Assembly (NCBI RefSeq): GCF_036621415.1
Contig: NZ_CP030942.1
Span: 42,501 to 106,500, forward strand
DNA length: 64,000 bases
Source of the DNA: Nitratireductor thuwali
GTDB taxonomy: Bacteria > Pseudomonadota > Alphaproteobacteria > Rhizobiales > Rhizobiaceae
Direction: 5' to 3'
Made by a program: the position numbers and the translations under genes. The notes under the pieces are model-generated. The model was not told the origin of the DNA, searched no databases, and saw only the letters and a list, made by a program, of their open reading frames with translations. How positions within the stretch are numbered: position 1 is the stretch's first letter; each line of letters starts with the position of its first letter. This document shows positions 1-8,095 of this stretch, one piece after another.

Positions 1-245
1 TCGCGCAGCGTCGACACGTCCATCATCGACTCCGCCAGAAGCTTCTTCAGGCGCGCATTCTCCTCCTCCAGCGCCCTCAGCCGCTTGGCCTCCGAGACCT
101 CCATGCCGCCATACTTCTTGCGCCAGGTGTAGAACGTCGCGTCGCTGATCCCGTATTTGCGGCACAGCTCCGTCGCCGATAGCCCGGCCTGGTGCTCCTT
201 CAGAATGCCGATGATCTGCTCGTCCGAAAAGCGCGATCGCTTCAT
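1..245 (-). CDS. IS3-family transposase OrfA (partial)
   Basis: DNA-binding helix-turn-helix subunit of an IS3-family transposase. The protein begins MKRSRFSDEQIIGILKEHQ, continues through a helix-turn-helix (TELCRKYGISDATFYTWRKK) and enters a leucine-zipper-like coiled coil (LRALEEENARLKKLLAE). This order is typical of OrfA proteins of the IS407-like group. It starts with ATG at 243-245 with a GGAGAGAGGAGA-type purine-rich stretch upstream, and runs off the left edge after about 81 codons. In complete elements orfB follows with a programmed frameshift; that part is not visible here. Confidence 0.85.
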   Translation of the reverse strand, partial: MKRSRFSDEQIIGILKEHQAGLSATELCRKYGISDATFYTWRKKYGGMEVSEAKRLRALEEENARLKKLLAESMMDVSTLR

Positions 246-297
246 TGCCAGTCTCCTCTCTCCAAAGAGAGACTAACCACAAAGCGAGGACATTTCA
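1..297 (-). mobile_element. IS3-family insertion sequence, end fragment (continues off left edge)
   Basis: The sequence holds the start of an IS3-family orfA reading leftwards off the window, preceded by a short non-coding terminus. The probable outer end lies near position 297, where the element would begin TGAAATGTCCTCGC reading inwards, matching the TG...CA ends usual in IS3 elements. To the right the DNA changes into an M24 peptidase fragment that has lost its start. The other end, orfB and any target duplication are outside the window, so the exact boundary is inferred. Confidence 0.75.
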
Positions 298-1090
298 GGG
301 GAGCACGTCAGGAGCAGGCTGGAAACGTACCGGCGAGAAGGCCGGTGATTACGTCGCACTGCTGTTCGACGATGCGAGGTGCCGGGTATGATGCTTTCTT
401 GCTGTTCAAAAGCGAGGATATGTATTGGCTCACCGGTCTGGACACCGATGGCTTTTATGTCCTCCACGCGATGCTTGTTACTGCCGATGGCAAAGTCGAC
501 TATCTCGGCCGTCAGGCTGACTACAACAACGTTTTTTATAGCTCGATCCTGGAAGGTTGCAGGGTTTTCGATGAACTGGCCGGTTCCAGCCGTGGGCAGG
601 CTATCAAAACGTTGCTCCAGGACCACGGTCTAGCAGGAGGCCGGATCGGAATTCAGTACAATACGATGGGTCACCGTGCCGATCTCTACGTCGACGTCGT
701 CGCCGCCCTTGAAGGCTGGTGCAGCTTCTCTGATGCCTCGCCGACGATTGACAGGCTTCGCCTAGTGAAGTCTCCGGCAGAAATCGAGATGATGCGCAAG
801 TCCGCGAACATCGTCCAACTGATGACGGAAACTGCTATCGCGGAGACCAGGGCCGGCGTTTTCGAAGGGAAGATCTTCGGAGCCCTTGCCCAGACGATCT
901 ATGAGAACGACGGCGATCCATGCGCGCTACGCTATCCAATCGGATGCGGGCCGGCATCCAAGCTCGGCCGCTACACGTCGGGCCGACACCATGTGGCCGA
1001 CACAGATCAGTTCATGTTCGAGATCGGATGCGGATACAGACACTATCATACCGCCATCTACTTCCACGTCCTCGTTGGTGATGCCCCGCG
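298..1090 (+). pseudogene. M24-family metallopeptidase (Xaa-Pro peptidase/ectoine hydrolase type), truncated at both ends
   Basis: From about 374 the plus strand encodes an N-terminal creatinase-like domain (GAGYDAFLLFKSEDMYWLTG) followed by the beginning of the M24 pita-bread fold (VKSPAEIEMMRKSANI, then FMFEIGCGYRHYHTAIYF). Family members have about 390-400 residues and bind two metals through Asp, Asp, His, Glu and Glu in the C-terminal half. That half is missing here, as similarity stops near 1085-1095. The 5' end is cut by the IS3 element ending near 297, and no proper start is left. Possible family roles are dipeptide or ectoine/creatine-like amide hydrolysis, but this copy cannot be active. 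Confidence 0.75.
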
Positions 1091-1296
1091 GCAAAGGTTG
1101 TGCGGCAGACGAAAAGTATCAGAAAGGGTACGAACGACAGTCCGGCGACAAGTTGCATGTCCGCGCTGTCTGGCAGCAGTCGAACGAACATGCCCGCCAT
1201 CGGGCTCAACACGGAAGCGAGCAGCATGGCCGGAACGGCCAAGGCTCCACCCGTACGCCTGAAACGCCGGAAGTCCTGGACCGTTGCCAATTTCAT
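1090..1296 (-). pseudogene. DMT/EamA-type membrane exporter, N-terminal fragment
   Basis: An ATG at 1294-1296 overlaps the TGA of the upstream ligase gene (ATGA), the usual sign of translational coupling. About 68 residues follow with two hydrophobic stretches (ALAVPAMLLASVLSPMAGMF and LVAGLSFVPFLILFV) flanking VRLLPDSADMQ. The arrangement resembles the first two helices of EamA/drug-metabolite transporters (~290 aa, 10 helices). The frame then runs into the antisense of the M24 fragment at about 1090, so the gene is truncated. If the reading is right, it was the last gene of the 1293-5290 operon and perhaps its product exporter. Family assignment is tentative; the start and truncation are clearer. 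Confidence 0.5.
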
Positions 1297-2882
1297 TGGA
1301 CTGCCCCGACTGCCTCCGGGCGCACCGGAAGTTCATGCGCGAACGCCCGGTACCAGGCGTCGAGAGCACACAGGTTCCAAGCGCGGTGTACAGCCGGTCT
1401 GGCTGCAGAGACCGACAGTTCATGGATGGCATCGCCAATGCAATCGGCGTTGAGGACGGCCCCGATCGGCCCTGGTCGCTCGCGCTGGATAGCGCCAAGC
1501 CGACCGACCAGCCATTCGATCATCGCGCTGTCGTAGCGGAGCTGTTGAATGCCCTTTGGGCGCTCGGCGATCTCGCGAGGCAGTATCTGCGCAGCTGCTT
1601 GCCGCAGGATGATTTTGTTGCGGCTTTCGTCGAGCTTCTGGTCATCTGGTATAGAAAGGGCAAGAGTGATCAGGCGCGAAGCGGTGAATGGCATAAGCGC
1701 CTTCATATCGAACCGCTGCGCGAATCTCTCCTGCGCACTCAGCCTTTCGTCGCGCGCGAGCAGCGCCTTTTGAAGGGCGGCTGACAGGATGCGGCCACCC
1801 GTGCCCGTACCGTGGCGACCGCCGATTGGATAGCAGTCGCGCCAAATGGCACGATGCGAGTCCATTCCGGCAAACAGGGTGTCGGACATATTGCCGGAGA
1901 ACAATATGTCGACTTTGCCGGCAGCGGCCTCGTGGGCAGCAAAGAGGCAGGGGTATTCATCATGTCCGCCAAGCGTTTCCATCGCCAGAATCGCAGCCGG
2001 CAGAAGCCGATCGAGATCACCTGGTGAGACGAACACATCGTGATGCGTAAAGTTTAGGGCTGCCGCAGTCGCACGTGCGCCGATGATCTCAGGATCGTCT
2101 TCGCCATACCCGACGGTGAAGGAATGAATTTGGGCTTCGGGTAGGCGCTGACGGAGTGTTCCGCCGATCAGTGCCGAATCGATTCCGCCGCTCAGCATGA
2201 TCCCCACCCGTTGGTCGGTTTTTGCACCGAACAAGGCTGCAACGCTTTCTTCAAGCGCCCGTGTAATGTCGCGCGGGCTGGCTGCAACCGCCTCGTGCGA
2301 GGCCTCCCACGGCGTTTGGCGGTGCATTCTGATCGTGCCCGAAGCTTCACGGACCAACAAATATCCCGGTGGAACAGGCCGAATGCTTTGGAAAAAAGTC
2401 CTGTGAGCAGGGGTCCAACCGTCATCGAGAAAGCGTTGCATGGCGCCGGCGTCCAAGGACCGGTCGATGCCATGCTGCATGAGAAGCAATTTGCATTCGC
2501 TGGCGAAGAATAGTTCGGTCGGGCTGGCGGCGTAGTAGAGTGGTGTGATTCCGATGGCGTCGCGGCACAGCAAAAGCCGATCGGCGACGTCGTCATAAAG
2601 GCCAATAGCGAAATGACCGTCAAAGCGGGACGTATCGAGCGTTCCATCGCGGCGATACTGGTCTGCAATGTCTCTTGCGGTGATTTTTTTGCCTGCCTGC
2701 AAGCAAATTCCACTCAGCGCGACCATGACGCCGCCGCCTTCATGCAGCTCGTCATCATCACAATGGGCGGCCATCGAGCAGCCGTTCCGATTGAGTCTGC
2801 GCTCGTGCGTGGCACGTAGCCAGGATGCCGGCCTTTCGAATTGTGAGTACCCTTTCCCGGATACACCCGCTATCTGGCCCAT
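1293..2882 (-). CDS. Asparagine-synthetase-like ATP-dependent amide ligase lacking the N-terminal Cys
   Basis: A 529-residue protein of the asparagine synthetase B superfamily. The N-terminal glutaminase-like domain keeps the signature GHFAIGLYDD...RDAIGITPLYY (residues ~89-118), but the chain begins MGQIAGV instead of MCGIAGV. The catalytic Cys2 is therefore absent and glutamine hydrolysis is not expected. The synthetase domain has an intact ATP-pyrophosphatase loop, SGGIDS (231-236), so it should adenylate a carboxylate. Members without Cys2 include beta-lactam synthetase and other amide-forming biosynthetic enzymes. The start is supported by AGGAGGAGG about 6 bases upstream. It lies 25 bp after the GHMP kinase gene and overlaps the next fragment by ATGA. 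I infer that it forms an amide in a biosynthetic pathway; the substrate is unknown. Confidence 0.82.
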   Translation of the reverse strand: MGQIAGVSGKGYSQFERPASWLRATHERRLNRNGCSMAAHCDDDELHEGGGVMVALSGICLQAGKKITARDIADQYRRDGTLDTSRFDGHFAIGLYDDVADRLLLCRDAIGITPLYYAASPTELFFASECKLLLMQHGIDRSLDAGAMQRFLDDGWTPAHRTFFQSIRPVPPGYLLVREASGTIRMHRQTPWEASHEAVAASPRDITRALEESVAALFGAKTDQRVGIMLSGGIDSALIGGTLRQRLPEAQIHSFTVGYGEDDPEIIGARATAAALNFTHHDVFVSPGDLDRLLPAAILAMETLGGHDEYPCLFAAHEAAAGKVDILFSGNMSDTLFAGMDSHRAIWRDCYPIGGRHGTGTGGRILSAALQKALLARDERLSAQERFAQRFDMKALMPFTASRLITLALSIPDDQKLDESRNKIILRQAAAQILPREIAERPKGIQQLRYDSAMIEWLVGRLGAIQRERPGPIGAVLNADCIGDAIHELSVSAARPAVHRAWNLCALDAWYRAFAHELPVRPEAVGAVQ

Positions 2883-2907
2883 TTCCAGCCTCCTCCTCTC
2901 ATCGCCC

Positions 2908-3798
2908 TCACACACAGTGGGGGTGAGGCGCGCCGTGATACTCGGGGAAGAAACCCAGATGGAGCAGCTCGCGCTGAATCGTCTGTACTGAACGACTGTG
3001 GTAGCGCCACTCCGGTCTCAGGATGATGCCGATCATCCGACCGCTATGGGCAACCTGCAGCCCAGGAGCTTTCGCGTCACGAACGATTTCCAGAATTTCA
3101 TCGAAGTGCGGCTGTGGGAGATGGCGCTGATTGATGATCGAGCTTCGCGTCGCCACTTCCGCGAGCAAGGCAAGATCCTGCTTTTTGAAGGCGCGGCGCA
3201 GCAATGCGCGGAGCACTTGAAATTCATCGATCTCGTCATCGCTGTAGCGCGCTGCGGTGTAGTCCAAAGTATCCACCGGATCATTCGGAGCGGCATTGAA
3301 GCTCAGCAGGGAAAAGCGGGGCAATCGCCATTTGTAGCGTTCGAGCACCCTGCCTTCGCGCTGGCAGACAAGATGCGGCCACTTGAGAAACATAATTCCG
3401 TCGCTGGCGGTTTCTGCTTGTACAGCAAGCCGGAACAGGTCCCTCGATTTGACCGACGCGCCGAGCAGGCGGGCTGTTGCACCAACGCTCGACACAATAT
3501 CGGCGGTCGAGGATCCAAGGCCAAAGCCCTCGGGGATATTTGACTTGATCGTCACATGGATGCCGGTTGCGCCCCGGTTCGCCCTTTCGAGGAACATCTT
3601 GATCGCTTGGAGCGCCTTCCGCTTGTGTTTAGGCTCGATCTCGACGGTTGCACTATTGGTGCTTCTAGCCAGCGCGATACTGTGGCGCGGGACGAACGGC
3701 AGCGTGACCAATCCACGATGCAAACGATCCTCCCCGTCGCGGAACACGCCCTGGATGATCTCGCCGTGATGGCCTATCGACGATGCGCTTGCATACAT
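2908..3798 (-). CDS. GHMP-family small-molecule kinase (PduX-like)
   Basis: A 296-residue GHMP-superfamily kinase. The N-terminal motif GHHGEIIQG (residues ~9-17) matches the start of PduX-like L-threonine kinases, and the glycine-rich ATP loop is PEGFGLGSSTAD (~89-100). A late HSGRMIGIIL stretch fits the C-terminal GHMP motif. Such enzymes phosphorylate an alcohol with ATP (threonine in PduX). The ATG at 3796-3798 has GGAGGAG about 6 bases upstream; an upstream in-frame extension to 3843 lacks this support. It sits between a nucleotidyltransferase and an amide ligase, so its likely role is making the phosphorylated alcohol that the nucleotidyltransferase then activates. The true substrate is not deducible from sequence. 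Confidence 0.82.
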   Translation of the reverse strand: MYASASSIGHHGEIIQGVFRDGEDRLHRGLVTLPFVPRHSIALARSTNSATVEIEPKHKRKALQAIKMFLERANRGATGIHVTIKSNIPEGFGLGSSTADIVSSVGATARLLGASVKSRDLFRLAVQAETASDGIMFLKWPHLVCQREGRVLERYKWRLPRFSLLSFNAAPNDPVDTLDYTAARYSDDEIDEFQVLRALLRRAFKKQDLALLAEVATRSSIINQRHLPQPHFDEILEIVRDAKAPGLQVAHSGRMIGIILRPEWRYHSRSVQTIQRELLHLGFFPEYHGAPHPHCV

Positions 3799-3824
3799 TG
3801 TAGCTCCTCCCTTCCGCCGGAGAA

Positions 3825-4646
3825 TTAGGCATTCGCTGCCCACTGCTCCGCGGCTTGCAGGTCAATCGGTCGGTCAATCTCGAAAGCGGCGATCCCTTGA
3901 TCTTCGATTGCGACGTCTGCAATCGTGTAGGTGTCACGCAGAACGCCTGACAGGACATCTTCGTAGTAAAGTGACGTCTCGCGGTTGGCGACTGTGCGAC
4001 CGATCTCGCGGAAAAATATCTTGATGAGGTCAGAGGAGAACAACAGGTACAGGCTGATTGTCTTGCGGTCGCCAGCTCTCGCCTCTGACGGCTGGCGCAG
4101 GACCTTCAGCCGCCATCTGCCGTTCTGCATGCGCAAAACGGTGCCTGCTTCATCGCGGGCCAACGCACGAGTCGGAATGACGATGTCGGAACCCGTTTCC
4201 CGGAGCCAATCGTGAGGCAGCCGCGAAAGGAACACATCGCAATCGGATATGGCAACAGGGGCAGTTGGGCAGGGGGCGACCGCCAGAGACGCGATATTGT
4301 TTGTGCTCGCGTAGTTGGCGGCGTGCACATAACTCACCTGCATACCGCCGGCGTTGGTGCCGAGCGCGTCACGGATCTGGTCACCCCGATAGCCGAGAAC
4401 GACAGTAAGATTCTTTACGCCCGCTTGCGAAAGCTGCTTCGCCAGCCTTGGCAATAGCGGCTCGCCATTGACGGCAACAAGCGCCTTGGGGCATTCGCGG
4501 GTGAGGGTACCGAGGCGTGCTCCCAGTCCCGCAGCGGAGACGATGGCGCTCGTGACAGGGCCCACGCTCGATCCGGATTCGGTGGAGGATTTCCGAGCTT
4601 CCTGACGTGCTTTTGCTTCATTGTCAGACGGATTTTTGACGGACAT
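3825..4646 (-). CDS. Sugar/alcohol-phosphate nucleotidyltransferase (LicC-like cytidylyltransferase type)
   Basis: A 273-residue NTP transferase with a Rossmann-like fold. Residues ~34-56 hold the nucleotide-binding signature AIVSAAGLGARLG followed by CPKAL. Residues ~112-121 carry YASTNNIASL, close to the TNN-x-S-L element of phosphocholine-type cytidylyltransferases. ISDCDVF (~133-139) supplies the metal-binding Asp. The C-terminal part contains SLYYEDV and VAIEDQGIAAFEIDRPIDLQAAE, where family members typically specify the bound phospho-sugar or alcohol. I expect CTP + X-phosphate -> CDP-X. The chosen ATG (4644-4646) has AGGAG 8 bases upstream; an alternative at 4676 overlaps the previous stop as ATGA. 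The neighbouring CDP-alcohol transferase would consume CDP-X. Confidence 0.8.
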   Translation of the reverse strand: MSVKNPSDNEAKARQEARKSSTESGSSVGPVTSAIVSAAGLGARLGTLTRECPKALVAVNGEPLLPRLAKQLSQAGVKNLTVVLGYRGDQIRDALGTNAGGMQVSYVHAANYASTNNIASLAVAPCPTAPVAISDCDVFLSRLPHDWLRETGSDIVIPTRALARDEAGTVLRMQNGRWRLKVLRQPSEARAGDRKTISLYLLFSSDLIKIFFREIGRTVANRETSLYYEDVLSGVLRDTYTIADVAIEDQGIAAFEIDRPIDLQAAEQWAANA

Positions 4647-4672
4647 GTCGATCGCTCCTAGGGGCGGCTGAG

Positions 4673-5290
4673 TCATAGGAAAGTCGCAAGGGACAGGCCG
4701 AGGGCGAGGATCAGCGTCACCACAACCGCGCCCATGTTCATCTTGGGGAAAGGAAAGGGTGCCACGTGCAGAAATGCTGTCAAAATCGCCGCCGATCCAA
4801 CAAGAACAGGCTGTGCTTGCGGTGCAACAAGAAGCGAGGCCCAATAGGTTGCCGTCAGCACCAGGATGTTGTGCGGCAGAGGGAGCCCCAGGAAAGCGCC
4901 GTCCTTGAGGCCATGCACGTTGAAATAGCTCAAGCGCAGCAGTCCGGCCGCGCATAGGAGGAAGCCGCCCGCAAGGGCGATGGGGTCGCCCTTTCCCAGT
5001 ACGATGAGAAAAATCAGCGGAAAGCCGCTCCCGGCGAGAAAATCGGCATGGGAATCCATCTGCTTGCCGATTTGTTGCATCTCTGGAGTCCTGCCCGGTT
5101 GCCGCCGGGCAAGAAGGCCGTCAAAGGAATCCGCGACATGAGCCCAAAGCGCGAATGTAAGCGCTGCGGCTAGAGCTCCGTTCAGCGCACAGTAGCAGGC
5201 CGCCATTGCAGCCAGTGCGCCTGCGAAAGTCATGAGGTTCGGCCCGTCTTCCAAGGAGCCGAGGATGGGCAGAGCGTTTCTCAGTTGCAT
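4673..5290 (-). CDS. CDP-alcohol phosphatidyltransferase-family membrane protein
   Basis: A 205-residue integral membrane enzyme with about six hydrophobic segments. The diagnostic CDP-alcohol phosphotransferase motif is present and complete: DSFDGLLARR (residues ~54-63), then G75, D79 and D83 in GKQMDSHAD. The spacing between the AR and the G is a few residues longer than the common form. These enzymes replace CMP of a CDP-alcohol with another alcohol, making a phosphodiester in or at the membrane. First gene of the minus-strand operon; its stop overlaps an ATG as ATGA. Two starts are possible: ATG at 5290 (chosen) or TTG at 5329. The pairing with a LicC-like cytidylyltransferase parallels systems such as inositol-phosphate cytidylyltransferase with its transferase. 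Confidence 0.82.
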   Translation of the reverse strand: MQLRNALPILGSLEDGPNLMTFAGALAAMAACYCALNGALAAALTFALWAHVADSFDGLLARRQPGRTPEMQQIGKQMDSHADFLAGSGFPLIFLIVLGKGDPIALAGGFLLCAAGLLRLSYFNVHGLKDGAFLGLPLPHNILVLTATYWASLLVAPQAQPVLVGSAAILTAFLHVAPFPFPKMNMGAVVVTLILALGLSLATFL

Positions 5291-5696
5291 CACATAAGGT
5301 CCGCTGCACTCGTTTCCGGGGATAACCAAAGAGATGTCATAAAACTGTCATTTGATTAAGAAATAAAAATCTGTACAGAGCAAGCAAATAATTCCAATAG
5401 AAAATACGCATACATCAGACAAAAAATAAAATAATCTACGCGCTGCATATTGTGATCGTATATTCATAAATTTCATTCAGCCATTCGGTTAATCTATAGT
5501 TTCATTGTTCGCGACCTCGTAACGGGAAAGCGCGGAGTGGTTTCTGCGATCTGTGAGAGGCAAGAGGCGGGGCGCGCTACGGCGATTCGCTACCTGTCGT
5601 GACTTCTCCACATAATCACAAGTGCCACCAAAGATTGTCACATCGCTGAAGCATTAGGCTCCTAATGTCCGCCCCTGAAATAAGGGGATGTGTGGG
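5291..5696. promoter_or_regulatory. AT-rich divergent promoter region between the phosphodiester operon and the deoR operon
   Basis: About 400 bases without a gene. The central part (roughly 5330-5510) is strikingly AT-rich compared with the coding DNA around it, as expected for a divergent promoter region or horizontally acquired DNA. It separates the minus-strand operon (CDP-alcohol transferase first) from the plus-strand DeoR gene. I could not single out convincing -35/-10 boxes by eye. Confidence 0.55.
5335..5351. repeat. TGTCAT direct repeat, one helical turn apart
   Basis: TGTCAT occurs at 5335-5340 and again at 5346-5351, with 11 bp between their first bases. This is just upstream of the start of the minus-strand operon and places both copies on the same face of the helix. 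It is a possible operator half-site pair for the DeoR-type protein encoded next door, but a six-base repeat in AT-rich DNA can be chance. Confidence 0.3.
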
Positions 5697-6524
5697 ATGT
5701 TGAGACTTACTGCGGCCAGCAGGCAGCAAGCGTTGGCCGAAATGATCGGTGCCGGGACGGGTATTACGATCAGCGATGTCGCCGAGAGCTATGGTGTTTC
5801 CACCGAGACCATCCGGCGCGATTTGCTCCAACTGGAGAAGAACGGCCTCATCAAACGCGTTCATGGCGGCGCAATGCCTGTCGGCCGGGAGGCACCGGTC
5901 GCCTTGCGTATGCAGGAAAATGCAGTGGAGAAGCGCCGAATTGCGAAACTCGTGCCTCCGCTGCTTACGACCGATCAGTGGGTCTTCATCACCGGCGGAA
6001 GCACCACACTGGAAGTCGCCAAAGAGCTGAGCTACGGGCCGTCGCTTTCGGTACTCACCAACATGCCGGCAATCGCCGAAGCGCTGCAGGGGCCGGCCCG
6101 ACACAAGGTTGTTTTGACTGGTGGGGAGTATGCCAGTGAGGACGGCGCGCTGATAGGTTCTCAGGTCCTCGACGCCATCGATGAGTGCGTCTTCGACGCG
6201 TCGATTATCGGCGTCTACGGCTTCGACGAGTCCTATGGCTTGTTGGAAGCGGAGAAATATTATCAGCGGCTGAAACAGCGCATCGTGGCCCGTTCCAGGA
6301 AAGCCATTTTTGTCGCCGATCGCAGCAAATTCGGCTCCTCGGGAAAGTACTGCAGTGTCCCGCTTGATCGGATCGGGACACTGGTCACGGATGCCGCGCC
6401 GCCTGCTTCGCTGGCTGCCCGCCTGAGAGAGGCCGGCGTGCGCACCATCCACCATGAAGTTGCGCGCCGCCAAGAAGCCGATGCGCCGGAACACACAGGC
6501 ATGGAAGGCGGGCAAAATGACTAG
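5697..6524 (+). CDS. DeoR/GlpR-family transcriptional regulator
   Basis: A 275-residue DeoR-type repressor. The N-terminal winged helix-turn-helix reads ITISDVAESYGVSTETIRRDL followed by LEKNGLIKRVHGGA, the family hallmark. The C-terminal DeoRC effector domain has VFITGGSTTLEVAKEL and VVLTGGEYASEDGALIG, which in the family bind a phosphorylated sugar or polyol. The ATG at 5697 has AAGGGG about 9 bases upstream; an ATG at 5688 (three residues longer) lies too close to that site. The next gene starts 8 bases before this one ends, so regulator, phosphodiesterase and importer are probably co-transcribed. It may also control the divergent operon. A phosphorylated metabolite is the likely inducer. 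Confidence 0.9.
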   Translation: MLRLTAASRQQALAEMIGAGTGITISDVAESYGVSTETIRRDLLQLEKNGLIKRVHGGAMPVGREAPVALRMQENAVEKRRIAKLVPPLLTTDQWVFITGGSTTLEVAKELSYGPSLSVLTNMPAIAEALQGPARHKVVLTGGEYASEDGALIGSQVLDAIDECVFDASIIGVYGFDESYGLLEAEKYYQRLKQRIVARSRKAIFVADRSKFGSSGKYCSVPLDRIGTLVTDAAPPASLAARLREAGVRTIHHEVARRQEADAPEHTGMEGGQND

Positions 6525-8031
6525 GCCGGAGCGCGTCATTCTCTTTGGTATAGACGGGTTGCGGCCTGATATGGTGACCGAAGCGTCCATGCCGAACCTG
6601 ACAGCGTTGCGTAGTTGTGGCGTGTGGTGCGGCAATCATCGCACGGTTTTTCCGAGTGAAACGCGGGGAGCCTTGACGGCGCTGGCAACAGGCACGCAGC
6701 CGGCTGTCAACGGCGTGCTTGGCAATCAGTTTCACGCGCGCGGCGGGCACATGGGGCAGACCTTCACGCACGCTGTCCAGCATTGGCGAACTGCTGACGC
6801 AATGCTGCCCGGGGGTATGGTCAATGCGCCTGGCCTGGCGGAGATCCTTGCGCGCGAAGGACGGTCCTTGGCCGTGGTTACCTCGAGCGGGCAGGGCTCT
6901 CTGGCTGCGTTGAACTGGAAGGGAGCCATTCACGGGCAAACCGGCTTCAATGTCAGGCATCCGCAATTTTCCTTTCCAGCCGGGGCCGCTGCTGCGATCC
7001 GTGAGCGGCATGGCATTCCACTTGATGGATGCGCTGAGGGCTCCGAGGGTAAGGCCGTGGAGACGTTTATTGACACGATTTGGCCGGATGTGAGGCCCGA
7101 TGTCTCCATTATCTGGCTAACGGAAGCCGACAGCGCGGCGCATGTGCACGGCCTCGGCGCAGAAGAGCATCTGGCGGCGATGCGCCGATGCGACCAAGCT
7201 TTGGGGCGCCTCGTCGCCTGGCGGGATGCACTCCCCGAGCGCGAAGAGATATCCCTGATGGTCACATCCGACCATGGTCACGTCACCATCTCCGACCATA
7301 TATCGGTAGGGAGCGTGCTCGTGGCGGCCGGGTTCAACGCCGATGATACCTTCGAAGGCGGTGCGGACATTCTGGTCGGCGCCGGTCGCGCAGCGGGGCT
7401 GTGGTTCAGGAAGCCCGAACTTTCCCTGATGCAGGACGTTTTCGACTGTCTCGGTGAGCAGCCATGGTTCGGGGGCGGATTTAGCACTCCGGCCGATCCA
7501 ACCAGCCATCTCGGCCAGGTGGAGGGAACACTGTCGCTCAACCTCATAGGCGTCGGCCATAGGCGCGCACCCGATCTTTACATCAACCTGGCTGGCAACA
7601 ATGGCAGTAACCGCAACGGCATTGCCGGCGGCGCCTGGTGCGACGTCAGCAACTATAACATCGCCGTCGGCGGCGGCACACATGGTGGCCTGCATCGCCT
7701 TGAATTGGCATCGGTCTTGCTGGCGGAGGGACCGCGTTTCGCGACCGGGGCGATAAGTCATCTGCCCACGGGCATCTGTGATCTCGCTCCGACAATCCTG
7801 CACCTGCTGGGTTGCGAGTTGCCCCGGTCTGCAAGCGGTCGGCCGCTAACAGAGATCATGCGCGGCGGTGCGCCGTCCGAAGAGCCGTGTCTGCACGAAT
7901 ACATGGCGAGCCGTGGTGGATCCGCCACGTATCTGACCGTTTCTCGGTTCCTGGCGGTCAATTATCTCGGCGAGGCATGGTCCGCAGTCGAGCGATCCCG
8001 TGAGGCGGCCAGAACCGACGAAGCCGCGTAG
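6517..8031 (+). CDS. Alkaline-phosphatase-superfamily phosphodiesterase/pyrophosphatase-like hydrolase
   Basis: A 504-residue protein of the type I phosphodiesterase/nucleotide pyrophosphatase and phosphonoacetate-hydrolase branch of the alkaline phosphatase superfamily. Metal ligands and nucleophile are visible: D13 in FGIDGLRPDM, the Thr of VFPSETRG (~44-51, likely nucleophile), TEADSAAHVHG (mid-protein Asp and His), SDHGHV (Asp-His pair) and a late GGTHGGLH His. There is no signal peptide, so it should act in the cytoplasm. It starts at ATG 6517 with GGAAGGCGGG upstream, overlapping deoR by 8 bases, ahead of a peptide-type ABC importer. I infer hydrolysis of an imported phosphodiester or phosphonate; the divergent operon's predicted product is an obvious candidate. 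Confidence 0.8.
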   Translation: MTRPERVILFGIDGLRPDMVTEASMPNLTALRSCGVWCGNHRTVFPSETRGALTALATGTQPAVNGVLGNQFHARGGHMGQTFTHAVQHWRTADAMLPGGMVNAPGLAEILAREGRSLAVVTSSGQGSLAALNWKGAIHGQTGFNVRHPQFSFPAGAAAAIRERHGIPLDGCAEGSEGKAVETFIDTIWPDVRPDVSIIWLTEADSAAHVHGLGAEEHLAAMRRCDQALGRLVAWRDALPEREEISLMVTSDHGHVTISDHISVGSVLVAAGFNADDTFEGGADILVGAGRAAGLWFRKPELSLMQDVFDCLGEQPWFGGGFSTPADPTSHLGQVEGTLSLNLIGVGHRRAPDLYINLAGNNGSNRNGIAGGAWCDVSNYNIAVGGGTHGGLHRLELASVLLAEGPRFATGAISHLPTGICDLAPTILHLLGCELPRSASGRPLTEIMRGGAPSEEPCLHEYMASRGGSATYLTVSRFLAVNYLGEAWSAVERSREAARTDEAA

Positions 8032-8053
8032 CGGCGAAAATACATCATCCGGT

Positions 8054-8070
8054 CGGACCGCGATGGTCCG
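8054..8070 (+). other. Short intercistronic hairpin
   Basis: CGGACC (8054-8059) pairs with GGTCCG (8065-8070) around a five-base loop, in the 64 bp between the phosphodiesterase and the solute-binding-protein gene. No T-run follows, so it is more likely an mRNA processing or stability element than a full terminator. Confidence 0.4.
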
Positions 8071-8095
8071 GACACAACGACGACAGGAGGCAGGC

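Noticed and set aside
8000..8095. Longer N-terminus for the binding protein at 8096
   Set aside because: The extension lacks a ribosome site and puts 32 charged residues before the signal peptide; GTG 8096 has AGGAGG at the right distance.
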